Positions 8,264-17,050 are shown, numbered from the stretch's first letter. The stretch is DNA of 64,000 bases from Clostridia bacterium (GCA_900770165.1 CAAGJJ010000106.1:62001-126000), one strand, 5' to 3'. Made by a program: numbers and translations. Notes: generated by a model not told the origin, from the letters alone.

Positions 8264-9385
8264 ATGAGCGTAGGCATTATTACATATCATGCTGCCTATA
8301 ACTATGGGTCTGTATTGCAGGCTTATGCAACTTTGTATGCTGTAGAAAAATTAGGCTTTTCTGCAAAAATCATAAATTATCGTCCAGTTGAGCAGAGAAA
8401 ATTTTACGAACCGATGTTTCGCACAAATTATGGCATAAGGACATTTGTTAAAGACTTTCAAATGCTCTTGTATTGCAAAGACAGAAAAGTTCGGATGGAA
8501 CGATTTGAACAATTTATACGGGATCAACTTGAACTGACGGAAGAAGTACGTTCCCCTGATGAGGCAGAAGCTGCTTTCAAGGAATTTGATACCATGATTA
8601 GCGGAAGCGATCAAATTCTAAATAAACATTCTTGTGAGTTGGATCGCGTGGGGTGGGAATACATGGATCCGTATTTGCTGAAGGGATTTGAAGGAAGAAA
8701 AGTATCATACGCTTCATCTATTGCGAATATGTCCGATGAAGAACTTGGAAATATTATTCCAGAATTGAAAAAATTTCAACATATTTCGTTGAGGGAATTA
8801 AGTAGTGTGGGTCAGCTTGCTAGCTTGTTGGGGAAGGAATTGACATTCGTAGCAGATCCGACATTTCTTCTCAGTGCGCAGGAATGGAAAAATGCATTGG
8901 GAATATCCGAAGAAGACAAAGCACACATTTTATATTATTCTTTAAGAAGTATAAAAATTCAAAAGGAAAGAACGAACGAACTTGAGGCACTGGCTGAAAA
9001 GGAAAACAGCAAGATTGTCGTAGTAACACCGTTTTCGGCACCGCTTTCAGCAAAAAAATGTTTTGAGTATCATTATGAATATGGACCTACGGAGTTTTTG
9101 AATATGATTGCGAAATCCAAGATGGTCGTGACGGATTCATATCACGGAACAATTCTGTCTGTGAACTTGGGCAAATCTGTATATTCCCTTTGTTCTGATA
9201 TAGGAAGTGAGTTTAGAAAAACTGATATTTTAAATTATCTTGGCCTTGGTGACCGCGTGGTTCATGCGATTTCGGAAATCAATCCGCAAGCGATAAGTCC
9301 AGCTGAGGATGTTATACAAGAGAGAATTAGAACACTTAAAGAAAAAAGTATGAATTACCTCAGAAGCGCATTAGTGGAAGAGTAA
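8264..9385 (+). CDS. Polysaccharide pyruvyl transferase family protein
   Basis: A 373-residue member of the PS_pyruv_trans family (WcaK/CsaB type), which adds ketal pyruvate from PEP to sugars of surface polymers or acts in related steps. Seen: the N-terminal GIITYHAAYNYGSVLQ segment, the central SGSDQILN motif, and a late DSYHGTI motif usual for the family. The ATG at 8264 is chosen for the AAGGAGG site at 8246-8252; the longer frame from 8228 shadows wzy. In Clostridia this family is often next to FrhB-like genes, as here. Confidence 0.9.
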   Translation: MSVGIITYHAAYNYGSVLQAYATLYAVEKLGFSAKIINYRPVEQRKFYEPMFRTNYGIRTFVKDFQMLLYCKDRKVRMERFEQFIRDQLELTEEVRSPDEAEAAFKEFDTMISGSDQILNKHSCELDRVGWEYMDPYLLKGFEGRKVSYASSIANMSDEELGNIIPELKKFQHISLRELSSVGQLASLLGKELTFVADPTFLLSAQEWKNALGISEEDKAHILYYSLRSIKIQKERTNELEALAEKENSKIVVVTPFSAPLSAKKCFEYHYEYGPTEFLNMIAKSKMVVTDSYHGTILSVNLGKSVYSLCSDIGSEFRKTDILNYLGLGDRVVHAISEINPQAISPAEDVIQERIRTLKEKSMNYLRSALVEE

Positions 9386-9536
9386 ATTGCTTACTATAAA
9401 TGAGCATGTTTGTGATATTGTACAACTTTTGTCCGTGACTAAAAGAGCGTCATGAAGCATTTGTCATTTGGTTGGAGACAAATACCATATTTTTTGTGCA
9501 AACTGAAAAATTTGCTCATTTATAGATGCTTATTAA
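9383..9536. repeat. Interspersed inverted-repeat element, copy 2
   Basis: A second copy of the element at 4902-5053, again starting at the stop codon of the upstream gene. The terminal repeats CTATAAATGAGCA (9394-9406) and TGCTCATTTATAG (9513-9525) are perfect inverted 13-mers. The centre differs more from copy 1 than the ends do. A possible rightward promoter at its right edge (TTGCTC, 16 bases, TAAAAT) would serve the next gene. An open frame from 9452 crosses it but is not the real gene start. Confidence 0.8.
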
Positions 9537-9628
9537 AATATGTTCTAGCGAATGACTTTGTGCTGCGTATATATGTGACTCACTGCAGATTTCAGTGCCT
9601 TTGGAGTAAAATGGAGGAATATACGATA

Positions 9629-10225
9629 ATGGCGGATTTTCTAAAGTTTTTTACTTTTAACTATAAAAAGTATAAAGAAATGATTTTAAAAGATGTAGAG
9701 TTCAATGCTACTTTTCGAAATGGCACAAGTAGACTATCCTTAAAAGAAGAACATATGCCGGAATTTCGAATTGTGAAAAATTATAGGAAGTATCAGGCGA
9801 ATATAGGCAATATTTGGGGAATCCTGTATAAGATAAAATTGCATCGCCTGACAAATAGGTATGGAGTGGATTTCCTTGGTAACAAGAATTTTGGAAATGG
9901 TTTAATTATTGGACACTGGGGTCGAATTGTAGTCAATGGAAATGCAAAGTTTGGTGATGAAGTGATGTTGACTCATGGAGTAACAATTGGAAGAGATATT
10001 CGAGGTAAGAGAGAGGGTGCACCGACTTTTGGAAACAAAATTTGCATACGTACCAACTCCACGGTTGTTGGAAACATTACGATAGGTGATGATGTGCTAA
10101 TTGCACCAAATACGTTTGTTAATTTTGATGTTCCATCCCATTCTGTCGTTATTGGTAATCCAGCAACAATTCACCATAAAGATAATGCTACATTGGGGCA
10201 TATTGGTGTGATGAAGGAGAAATGA
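9629..10225 (+). CDS. Serine acetyltransferase-like left-handed beta-helix acetyltransferase
   Basis: A 198-residue CysE/SAT-like protein. The N-terminal half is helical. The C-terminal half has hexapeptide repeats with GHWGRIVVN, the catalytic-type histidine in THGVTIG, a GAPTFGN loop and the terminal VVIGNPAT motif. In capsule loci such proteins acetylate sugars rather than serine. I place the start at the ATG at 9629, with GGAGG at 9613-9617; an in-frame ATG at 9611 is possible. The frame continues back to 9452 through the repeat element, but that extension is not protein-like. Confidence 0.86.
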   Translation: MADFLKFFTFNYKKYKEMILKDVEFNATFRNGTSRLSLKEEHMPEFRIVKNYRKYQANIGNIWGILYKIKLHRLTNRYGVDFLGNKNFGNGLIIGHWGRIVVNGNAKFGDEVMLTHGVTIGRDIRGKREGAPTFGNKICIRTNSTVVGNITIGDDVLIAPNTFVNFDVPSHSVVIGNPATIHHKDNATLGHIGVMKEK

Positions 10226-10228
10226 TTT

Positions 10229-11188
10229 ATGACTGATTTTCCGGTTGCGTATGCAGTATATAATAAAAATGAACAGATCCGTTTTGCAAGTACATCAGGG
10301 GGTATTTTTTCATGTATTGCAAGTTATTTAATTAACAAAAAAAATGCCATTGTCTTTGGAGCAGCTTATGATGAAAATTTTCATATTAGACATGTTGCTG
10401 TGGACAATGTTGAAGATCTGGCAAAATTGCGAGGTTCTAAATACGCACAGAGTAACTTAGGAGATACATTTGTAAAAATTAAGAAATTGCTACAAGAGGG
10501 GAAAGTTGTATTTTTTTCAGGTACACCTTGCCAGGTTGCGGGTTTAAAAAAATATCTGAAGTTGGATTACAAGAATCTATATTGCCTCGATTTTATTTGC
10601 CACGGAGTTGCATCTCCAGAGACTTGGAGTGCATATGTAAGGGATTTGAAAAATAAGGGAGAAATTCAGAATATAATTTTTAAGTTCAAGCGAAGAGGGT
10701 GGAAAAAATGGTATTTTCGCGTTGAATACGAGAATGGGAAAATTTATCAAGTAAGAGGAAGTATGAATACTTTTATGCGCTCTTATTTATCTTACTGTAA
10801 TATCCGTCCGTCTTGCTATGCATGTAAATTTAAGGGAATGAAACATGATTCTGATTTTACGATTTCAGATGCTTGGGGAGTTGCAGAAAGAAACTCAGAA
10901 ATCAATGATAACAGAGGATTATCGTCACTTCTTTTGCAGAATGAACGTGCTGTAGAACTCTTTACATACATAAAGGATGATTTGAATTATTTACATTATG
11001 ACGCCAATGAACTAATGAGTGGCAATTGGACAGCATTTCGCTCTGTACCACCTCATGCAGATAGAGAAGCTTTTTTTGCATTAATGGGGACGCAGGGTGG
11101 AATGTATGCGTTGAATAAATTCTTTAAGCCAACTATATTAAGTTGGGGAAAATATTATTTCTTACGTTTGATGGGAAAGGAGAAATAA
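10229..11188 (+). CDS. FrhB-like (coenzyme F420 hydrogenase beta subunit family) protein lacking its ferredoxin domain
   Basis: A 319-residue protein with the FrhB/FdhB N- and C-terminal domains: FSGTPCQVAGLKKYL near residue 100, CHGVASP, a CxxxxxCxxC cluster in the RPSCYACKF region and the ISDAWG segment. These proteins bind flavin and iron-sulfur clusters. In EPS loci they commonly sit beside pyruvyl transferases with an unknown role. Most relatives begin with a 2[4Fe-4S] ferredoxin domain. This one starts directly with the FrhB part, and a matching ferredoxin piece is encoded separately at 13704. Confidence 0.86.
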   Translation: MTDFPVAYAVYNKNEQIRFASTSGGIFSCIASYLINKKNAIVFGAAYDENFHIRHVAVDNVEDLAKLRGSKYAQSNLGDTFVKIKKLLQEGKVVFFSGTPCQVAGLKKYLKLDYKNLYCLDFICHGVASPETWSAYVRDLKNKGEIQNIIFKFKRRGWKKWYFRVEYENGKIYQVRGSMNTFMRSYLSYCNIRPSCYACKFKGMKHDSDFTISDAWGVAERNSEINDNRGLSSLLLQNERAVELFTYIKDDLNYLHYDANELMSGNWTAFRSVPPHADREAFFALMGTQGGMYALNKFFKPTILSWGKYYFLRLMGKEK

Positions 11189-11191
11189 TAT

Positions 11192-12568
11192 ATGGATCAG
11201 GAACTACGCAATTTAAAAAAGAATACAGTGGTAATTGCAATTGCTAATATAGGTAGCAAGGGAATATCTTTTATTTTAGCGCCTTTGTATTCATTTATCA
11301 TGTCTACTGCAGAATATGGAATTATAGATATTCTCAGTACCACAATTAGCTTGCTTTTTCCAATTCTCTGTTTCGATATTTATGAGGCGACTTTTCGCTA
11401 TTCCAGTGACAATAAATATAGTGATAAAAAAGTGCTTAACACCTCTCTGCGTGTATGTAGTCCGGTTTGTGTTTTGTGTATCCTTATATCTGTGGCAAGC
11501 TTTGCAATAGCTCCTAATAATTACTATGCGGCAGTCCCCGTGTGTGTTTTTCTAAGCTCAATCAATTGCGTATTTGCACAGTATTTAAGAGGAAAACAAA
11601 GAATTAAACAGTTTGCTTTTTCGGGTGTTGTCTCTGCAGTGTCTTTGCTTGCATTGACAGTCGTTTTTACGATTGTTCTTAAAATGGGCGTAACAGGTTG
11701 GGTATTTGCATATTTCATTAGTAAAGTAATAGAATTAATTTATTTACTCATAGCTGACCATAACTATCGAGATGTTTCATGGAAGGAATATGATCGCGGA
11801 TATTTAAAAGAATTTATGAAATATTCTTTGCCATTGATGCCAACAACAATTATGTGGTGGATCATGAATTTGTCTGACAGATATGTACTTGCAGGAATAT
11901 TGGGTGTGGCAGCAACAGGAATTTATGCAGTTGCGGCAAAAATTCCTAGCATTTTAAGCCTTTTTGAAAATATTTTTTATCAAGCATGGCAAACAACTGC
12001 AATCAAAAAAGCAGAGGATGAGCATCGAGATTTGTTCTTCTCCAGCGTATTTCAAAATTACATGACAGTTATGGTTATAGGAGTTTTGGGGCTTCTGATA
12101 ATTTCAAAACCTGCTGTATATCTACTTTTTGCTGAGGATTACCGTGAGGCGTGGATTTATCTTCCGCCGTTGATTATTGGAGTTATGATTCATGCTTTAA
12201 ATGGAAATTTGGGCTCTTTATATGCAGTGTATAAAAAAACAAATGGCGCTTTAATTTCTACTTTCACGGGAGCAGCCATCAATCTTACGTTGAACTTTTT
12301 GATTATCCCGTATGTAGGAATCATGGGCGCGGCTTTGACAACACTTTTTGGATATGGGGTTACTTTCTTGTATCGATGGTTTGATACAAAAAAATTTATA
12401 AAGATTTCAATCGAGAAGAAAGATACGCTTATATTGCTTTCCTTTACGGTAGTGCAGTTGATACTATATTATATCAATAATTACTATTCATATTTTATCA
12501 GAATTGTGCTCTTGGGTGTTACAATCATTTGGAAACATCGTATTTTAATTGACATAGTAAAAAAATAG
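11192..12568 (+). CDS. wzx: Wzx-type polysaccharide flippase (MATE/MOP superfamily)
   Basis: A 458-residue membrane protein with about 12-14 hydrophobic segments, beginning with a short polar stretch and the first helix containing NIGSKGISFILAPLYS. This is the oligosaccharide flippase layout. It would flip the undecaprenyl-linked repeat unit across the membrane for the Wzy polymerase. It starts three bases after the FrhB-like gene, so it is co-transcribed. Confidence 0.92.
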   Translation: MDQELRNLKKNTVVIAIANIGSKGISFILAPLYSFIMSTAEYGIIDILSTTISLLFPILCFDIYEATFRYSSDNKYSDKKVLNTSLRVCSPVCVLCILISVASFAIAPNNYYAAVPVCVFLSSINCVFAQYLRGKQRIKQFAFSGVVSAVSLLALTVVFTIVLKMGVTGWVFAYFISKVIELIYLLIADHNYRDVSWKEYDRGYLKEFMKYSLPLMPTTIMWWIMNLSDRYVLAGILGVAATGIYAVAAKIPSILSLFENIFYQAWQTTAIKKAEDEHRDLFFSSVFQNYMTVMVIGVLGLLIISKPAVYLLFAEDYREAWIYLPPLIIGVMIHALNGNLGSLYAVYKKTNGALISTFTGAAINLTLNFLIIPYVGIMGAALTTLFGYGVTFLYRWFDTKKFIKISIEKKDTLILLSFTVVQLILYYINNYYSYFIRIVLLGVTIIWKHRILIDIVKK

Positions 12569-12577
12569 AGGGATAAG

Positions 12578-13711
12578 ATGGATATACTGATCATAGGTGG
12601 AAGTGGCATACTCTCAACAGATTTTACTCGCAGGTGCTTGGATGCCGGTCATTCGGTATATATGGTCAATCGGGGTAAAAGGACAGAGTTTATTGATAAT
12701 CGTGCAACACTTATTATTGCTGATTGGAGAAATGAGTGTGAAGAGCAGCTTAAGCAAAAACTTGAGTGCTATCGATTTGACGTTGTAATTGATTTTTTGA
12801 CATTCAATGTAGAGCAACTTAAAAAAACGCTTAGTATAGTAAAAGACAAGTTTCAGCAATATATATTTATTTCATCGGCCACGGCTTATAAAGACGCAGA
12901 TGACGGTGTTATGATTACAGAGGATATGGCTATTGGAAATGACAAATGGTTATATGCTGATAATAAATCAAAATGCGAGGAATATCTGAAACAAACAGAT
13001 GTATGCTATACAATAATTAGACCTTATGTAACTTTTGGTGATAGTAGGGTACCTTTTCAAATTATACCTGATGGATATCAATTTACGCTGTTAGCAAGAA
13101 TTATTGAAGGAAAGCCGATACTTTTGTATAATCAGGGCGAGGCGATATGTACTTTAACTTCCACGAAGGATTTTGCTGAGGCTTTGCTAGGGCTTTTGTT
13201 GAATTCTAAAGCCTATAAAGAAGCGTTTCATATCACTAGCAATAATGTACAAACATGGAATGAAGTATATAAGGAGATATGCAGTCTTCTTAATAAACCT
13301 GCATATCCGATATCGATGACACAAAGTGATGTACACCGCTATTTTCCGGAGTTTGAATCAATATTAAACGGGGATAAAGGCAGAAATATGATTTTCGACA
13401 ATTCCAAAATTCTTGCTGCTGTGGGCGTAGATGTATTTCAGACAAATTTAAGAACGGGGTTAGAAGCATCAATAAAGTACTACTTTGAGCATGAGTATAT
13501 GCAAGGAATCGATTATAAATGGGATGGAAAATGTGACTATTTTTTGAGAAAGCAAAGACGAATCAAGGTATCGCATTTGAAAGAATATTGTAAAGAAAAG
13601 TCAAATTGTAAGTTGTACTATTATTTCATGACGATTACCCCCTTCAGGATAATCTATGATGCTGTGCGTAGTATGAAGGGTCTTCTGCATAATGGAGGGC
13701 GTAATGGTTAA
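12578..13711 (+). CDS. NAD-dependent epimerase/dehydratase family protein (SDR)
   Basis: A 377-residue atypical/extended SDR. The N-terminus has the glycine-rich IIGGSGILS motif; SSATAY supplies the serine, and the YADNK segment gives the Y-xxx-K pair. The C-terminal 60 residues are basic and tyrosine-rich (LRKQRRIKV...) and go beyond the usual SDR length, perhaps a membrane or partner contact. It may modify a nucleotide sugar of this locus, but the substrate is unknown. It overlaps the start of the ferredoxin-like gene by 8 bases. Confidence 0.8.
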   Translation: MDILIIGGSGILSTDFTRRCLDAGHSVYMVNRGKRTEFIDNRATLIIADWRNECEEQLKQKLECYRFDVVIDFLTFNVEQLKKTLSIVKDKFQQYIFISSATAYKDADDGVMITEDMAIGNDKWLYADNKSKCEEYLKQTDVCYTIIRPYVTFGDSRVPFQIIPDGYQFTLLARIIEGKPILLYNQGEAICTLTSTKDFAEALLGLLLNSKAYKEAFHITSNNVQTWNEVYKEICSLLNKPAYPISMTQSDVHRYFPEFESILNGDKGRNMIFDNSKILAAVGVDVFQTNLRTGLEASIKYYFEHEYMQGIDYKWDGKCDYFLRKQRRIKVSHLKEYCKEKSNCKLYYYFMTITPFRIIYDAVRSMKGLLHNGGRNG

Positions 13712-13916
13712 CATTAATAAAATTCCGGTGTTATATCACGACAAGCAAGAATGTTGTGGTTGTACTGCGTGCTGTTCGGTATGCCCGAAGCAAGCAATTA
13801 CGATGGAAAAGGACACAGAGGGGTATCTCTATCCTAGAGTTGATGAGGAAAAATGTGTACGCTGCTATTGTTGTTTAAGAGCTTGCCCAATTGGAGACAA
13901 AAGTAATAATTTGTAG
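13704..13916 (+). CDS. Small 2[4Fe-4S] ferredoxin-like protein, detached N-terminal domain of an FrhB family protein
   Basis: A 70-residue protein with two complete CxxCxxCxxxCP motifs (residues about 16-27 and 49-60), enough for two [4Fe-4S] clusters. The PVLYHDKQECCGC start looks like the N-terminal ferredoxin domain that normally begins FrhB-like EPS proteins. It ends shortly after the second CP motif, where the FrhB domain would follow. GGAGG at 13693-13697 supports the ATG at 13704. It may be a working partner of the protein at 10229, or a remnant of a second, truncated copy. The adjacent sequence to 13983 shows no further coding. Confidence 0.78.
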   Translation: MVNINKIPVLYHDKQECCGCTACCSVCPKQAITMEKDTEGYLYPRVDEEKCVRCYCCLRACPIGDKSNNL

Positions 13917-13983
13917 ATTAATAGTTTGAGAACGTTTCGCGGCAAATGAACAAGGAATGCATTAAGAAATTGGAGGATGCGCA

Positions 13984-14632
13984 ATGAAAATAATTAGTAT
14001 ATTGTTAGGCTTGCCAAAATCTATTTTTGTTAATATGAAATTACTGCCATTTGACCAAGCAATTAAATTACCGATACTTGTTTCACATAGAACGAGATGT
14101 GTGTCATTGCAAGGATGCTTTGATATTCGAGGAGTGCTGCGCACTGGAATGATTACAGTGGGCTTGACAGGCGCAGGATCATTGTTGCATAGGCCGTGTG
14201 TATTGGAGGTAAATGGTAGAGTGATTTGCGGTGGCTCAGTGAGTGTGGGGGGGGAGTGCAATTTGTTGCGGTAGAAATGGCTGTATAATGTTGGGGAGTA
14301 ATATATCATTTACTGGAGACTGCCATATTGTATCCAGAAAAAGAATATCTATTGGAAATAATTGCATGATTTCGTGGGGAACTTTATTTATGGACACAGA
14401 TAGTCATCAAATCTATCAAGACGGAATTCAGATTAATCCAGATCAAGCTATTGTCATAGAAAACGATGTTTGGATAGGTTCTAATTGTACGCTACTAAAA
14501 GGTACAATAATCCCGGAGGGGAGTATTGTAGCGGCGGGTTCTGTTATTTCTAAAAAAGTCGAGCAGGAAAAATCAATTATTACGGGTAGCCCTTTAAAAA
14601 TACTGAAAACTGGTGTTTCATGGCTCAAGTAA
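13984..14632 (+). pseudogene. Left-handed beta-helix acyltransferase, frameshifted at a G8 tract (possibly phase-OFF)
   Basis: Two overlapping frames together make one sugar O-acetyltransferase of about 215 residues. The first (13984-14274) covers the N-terminal half; the second (to 14632) carries the hexapeptide repeats, SWGTLFMDTDSH with its histidine, IENDVWIGSNCTLLKG and the GSPLK terminus. The switch falls exactly in the G8 run at 14247-14254. Removing one G restores a continuous frame through SVGGSAICCGRNG. AATTGGAGG supports the ATG at 13984. It is either a broken gene or one reversibly switched off by slippage. Confidence 0.82.
14247..14254 (+). repeat. G8 homopolymer tract at the frameshift of an acetyltransferase
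   Basis: Eight G residues followed by AGTGC. The coding frame before and after the tract differs by one base, so seven (or ten) Gs would give a full-length protein. The same class of gene at 4401 carries a G9 tract in frame. Confidence 0.8.
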
Positions 14633-14683
14633 TCACTATTTTCCCATAAGAATAGAAAGTTTTGTGTAAAGGAGATGCATAGA

Positions 14684-15796
14684 GTGAAATACGATTATTT
14701 AGTAGTAGGCTCTGGCATGTACGGGGCGATTTTTGCTCACGAAGCTAAGGCACACGGAAAGTCTGTTTTGCTAGTAGAAAAGCGCCCTAACATTGCAGGA
14801 AACGTCTATACCGAGAATATCGAGGGCATCAACGTCCATAAGTATGGTGCTCACATTTTCCATACCAACAACAAAAAGGTTTGGAGCTACATCACCCAGT
14901 TCGCAGAATTTAATCGGTTCACGAACTCGCCGGTCGCCAACTACAAGGGTGAACTCTACTCGTTGCCCTTCAATATGTATACTTTTAATAAGATGTGGGG
15001 AGTCGTGACGCCGGAGGAAGCTGCTAGCAAGATCGAGGAGCAGCGCAAGGAAATCACCCACGAGCCGCAGAACCTTGAGGAGCAGGCCATCTCCCTAGTC
15101 GGCCGCGACATCTATGAGAAGCTCATCAAGGGCTACACCGAGAAGCAGTGGGGCCGCGACTGCAAGGATCTGCCCGCGTTCATTATCAAGCGCCTGCCCG
15201 TGCGCCTGACGTTTGACAACAACTACTTTAACGCGCTGTATCAAGGCATTCCCATCGGCGGTTATACCAAGATGATTTCCAACCTCTTGGACGGCATCGA
15301 AGTTCGCCTGAGCACCGACTACCTTGAAAGCAAGGCCGAGCTGGCCGAGCTGGCGGACAAAATTGTCTATACCGGCCCTATTGATGCCTACTTTGACTAC
15401 AAGCTGGGCACGCTGGAATACCGTTCCGTCCGCTTTGAGAATGAGTTGCTGGATAAGCCCAGCTTCCAGGGCAACGCCGCTGTCAACTACACTGACCGCG
15501 AGACCCCGTGGACCCGCATCATCGAGCACAAGTGGTTCGAGTTCGGCAAGGACGAGAACGGCAACGACCTGCCCAAGACTATCATCAGCCGCGAGTACAG
15601 TAGTGAGTGGAAACCGGGAGATGAGCCGTATTATCCTGTGAACGATGCTAAGAATGGGTTACTTTATGCGGAATATAAAAAGCTTGCTGATGCAGAATAC
15701 AATGTAATCTTTGGCGGTCGGCTTGGTGAATATAAGTATTATGATATGGATCAAGTTATCGCTGCTGCCTTAGATAGATGTGAGAAAGAGTTTTAA
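14684..15796 (+). CDS. glf: UDP-galactopyranose mutase
   Basis: Interconverts UDP-galactopyranose and UDP-galactofuranose with reduced FAD, so the polysaccharide likely contains Galf. Features: FAD-binding VVGSGMYG at the N-terminus, EKRPNIAGN, GAHIFHTN, YTEKQWG and a late GGRLGEYKYYDMD motif. Length is about 370 residues, as usual. I prefer the GTG at 14684: GGAG lies 9 bases upstream, whereas the ATG at 14675 directly abuts it. The middle of the gene (roughly 14930-15600) is markedly GC-rich with different codon choice, while both ends are AT-leaning, which suggests a recombination mosaic. Confidence 0.93.
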   Translation: MKYDYLVVGSGMYGAIFAHEAKAHGKSVLLVEKRPNIAGNVYTENIEGINVHKYGAHIFHTNNKKVWSYITQFAEFNRFTNSPVANYKGELYSLPFNMYTFNKMWGVVTPEEAASKIEEQRKEITHEPQNLEEQAISLVGRDIYEKLIKGYTEKQWGRDCKDLPAFIIKRLPVRLTFDNNYFNALYQGIPIGGYTKMISNLLDGIEVRLSTDYLESKAELAELADKIVYTGPIDAYFDYKLGTLEYRSVRFENELLDKPSFQGNAAVNYTDRETPWTRIIEHKWFEFGKDENGNDLPKTIISREYSSEWKPGDEPYYPVNDAKNGLLYAEYKKLADAEYNVIFGGRLGEYKYYDMDQVIAAALDRCEKEF

Positions 15797-15809
15797 TAGA
15801 GAGAAATAA

Positions 15810-16712
15810 ATGAAAACAACATTACTTATCATGGCTGCCGGAATCGGCAGCCGATTTGGAACAGGAATAAAACAGTTAGAGCCGGTCGATGATGCAAACC
15901 ATATCATCATGGACTACTCAATTCATGATGCGATTGAGGCCGGCTTCAATCATGTAGTATTTATCATCCGTAAGGATATTGAGAAAGAGTTCAAAGAGGT
16001 CATCGGTGATCGCATTGCCTCTATTTGCACTTCTCATGATGTAACAGTGGACTACGCTTTTCAGGATATCAACGATATTCCGGGAGAACTTCCGGCAGGC
16101 CGTACAAAACCGTGGGGAACCGGCCAGGCCGTGCTTGCCGCGAAGGAAGCAATCAAAACCCCGTTCATCGTCATCAATGCAGATGATTACTATGGCAAGG
16201 AAGGCTTCAAGGCTGTCCATGAATACCTGGTGAATGGTGGCAAGTCCTGTATGGCAGGCTTTGTGCTGAAGAACACACTGTCCGACAATGGCGGCGTGAC
16301 TCGTGGCATTTGCAAGATGGATGAGGATAACAACTTGACTGAGGTTGTGGAGACCAAGAACATCGTAAAGACTGCAGATGGAGCAGGGGCAGACGGTGTG
16401 GCTGTTGATGTGAATTCTCTGGTTTCTATGAATATGTGGGGATTGACTCCTGATTTCCTGAGTGTGCTGGAAGATGGCTTCAAAGAGTTCTTCGAGAAGA
16501 AAGTTCCGGGCAACCCTCTGAAAGCTGAGTATCTGATTCCTATCTTCATCGGTGAACTGCTGGAGCAGGGCAAGATGTCTGTGAAGACCCTGAAAACCAA
16601 CGACACCTGGTACGGCATGACCTACCATGAGGATGTCGCAGCAGTAAAGGACAGTTTCAGGAAGATGCTGGAGAACAGTGTGTACAAGGCTGATTTATTT
16701 GCAGACTTGTGA
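15810..16712 (+). CDS. Sugar-phosphate nucleotidyltransferase family protein
   Basis: A 300-residue protein starting MKTTLLIMAAGIGSRFG, an NTP_transferase signature, with KQLEP as the following lysine segment and INADDYYG as the metal-binding aspartate motif near residue 123. The family transfers nucleotidyl groups to sugar-1-phosphates or related substrates; the actual substrate is unknown. It is the last gene of the polysaccharide locus and is followed by a hairpin at 16720. Its GC content and codon use resemble the rfbF-rfbG block rather than the AT-rich middle of the locus. Confidence 0.85.
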   Translation: MKTTLLIMAAGIGSRFGTGIKQLEPVDDANHIIMDYSIHDAIEAGFNHVVFIIRKDIEKEFKEVIGDRIASICTSHDVTVDYAFQDINDIPGELPAGRTKPWGTGQAVLAAKEAIKTPFIVINADDYYGKEGFKAVHEYLVNGGKSCMAGFVLKNTLSDNGGVTRGICKMDEDNNLTEVVETKNIVKTADGAGADGVAVDVNSLVSMNMWGLTPDFLSVLEDGFKEFFEKKVPGNPLKAEYLIPIFIGELLEQGKMSVKTLKTNDTWYGMTYHEDVAAVKDSFRKMLENSVYKADLFADL

Positions 16713-16719
16713 TACACTG

Positions 16720-16741
16720 AAGCCACGGGGGACTGTGGCTT
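16720..16741 (+). terminator. Hairpin between convergent genes
   Basis: A perfect 7-bp stem (AAGCCAC / GTGGCTT) with loop GGGGGACT sits 8 bases after the stop at 16712 and ends at the stop codon of the opposite-strand gene at 16742. The T-run is weak, so termination efficiency is uncertain. It could serve both directions. Confidence 0.6.
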
Positions 16742-17050
16742 TCAGTCTATCTCGAAAATATCATCGTCTTTATCCTTAACCCCGTCCCACCCTATGTTTC
16801 GTACCTCTACATCATCAAATCCATGCCAGCTTAGTCGTTGACCGCAGCGGTCGCAAAAGAGTTGGTACTCACGTTCCATAGTGATTCCACACCGTGGACA
16901 TTGTGGAAATTCAGCACTCCGCCCATACGAGCATATAGCTTTCACTTGCATCGGCCATCGGTAGGTAGGGGAGAGCAAAAACTCATACAGTACCCGTGTG
17001 GGATGCACATCCCTATTCCGATTATCATCGAACCAATCCAATTTATTCTT
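16742..17050 (-). CDS. Small zinc-ribbon protein, function unknown
   Basis: A 102-residue protein with two CxxC knuckles, CPRCG near residues 51-55 and CDRCG near 68-72, forming a zinc ribbon, and an acidic C-terminus ending DDDIFEID. The start with MKNKLDWF is fixed by GGAGGTG 8 bases upstream on the minus strand. The frame continues further back but overlaps the structured RNA-like element. It is convergent with the nucleotidyltransferase gene and divergent from the PRTase-like gene. I do not recognise a named family. Confidence 0.68.
   Translation of the reverse strand, partial: KNKLDWFDDNRNRDVHPTRVLYEFLLSPTYRWPMQVKAICSYGRSAEFPQCPRCGITMEREYQLFCDRCGQRLSWHGFDDVEVRNIGWDGVKDKDDDIFEID

Noticed and set aside
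9452..9628. N-terminal extension of the serine acetyltransferase-like gene
   Set aside because: The extension crosses the repeat element and has no family similarity; a GGAGG site fits the ATG at 9629.
15095..16628. Minus-strand frames opposite glf and the nucleotidyltransferase
   Set aside because: GC-rich genes leave few stops on the other strand; the translations are low in structure and overlap conserved genes completely.
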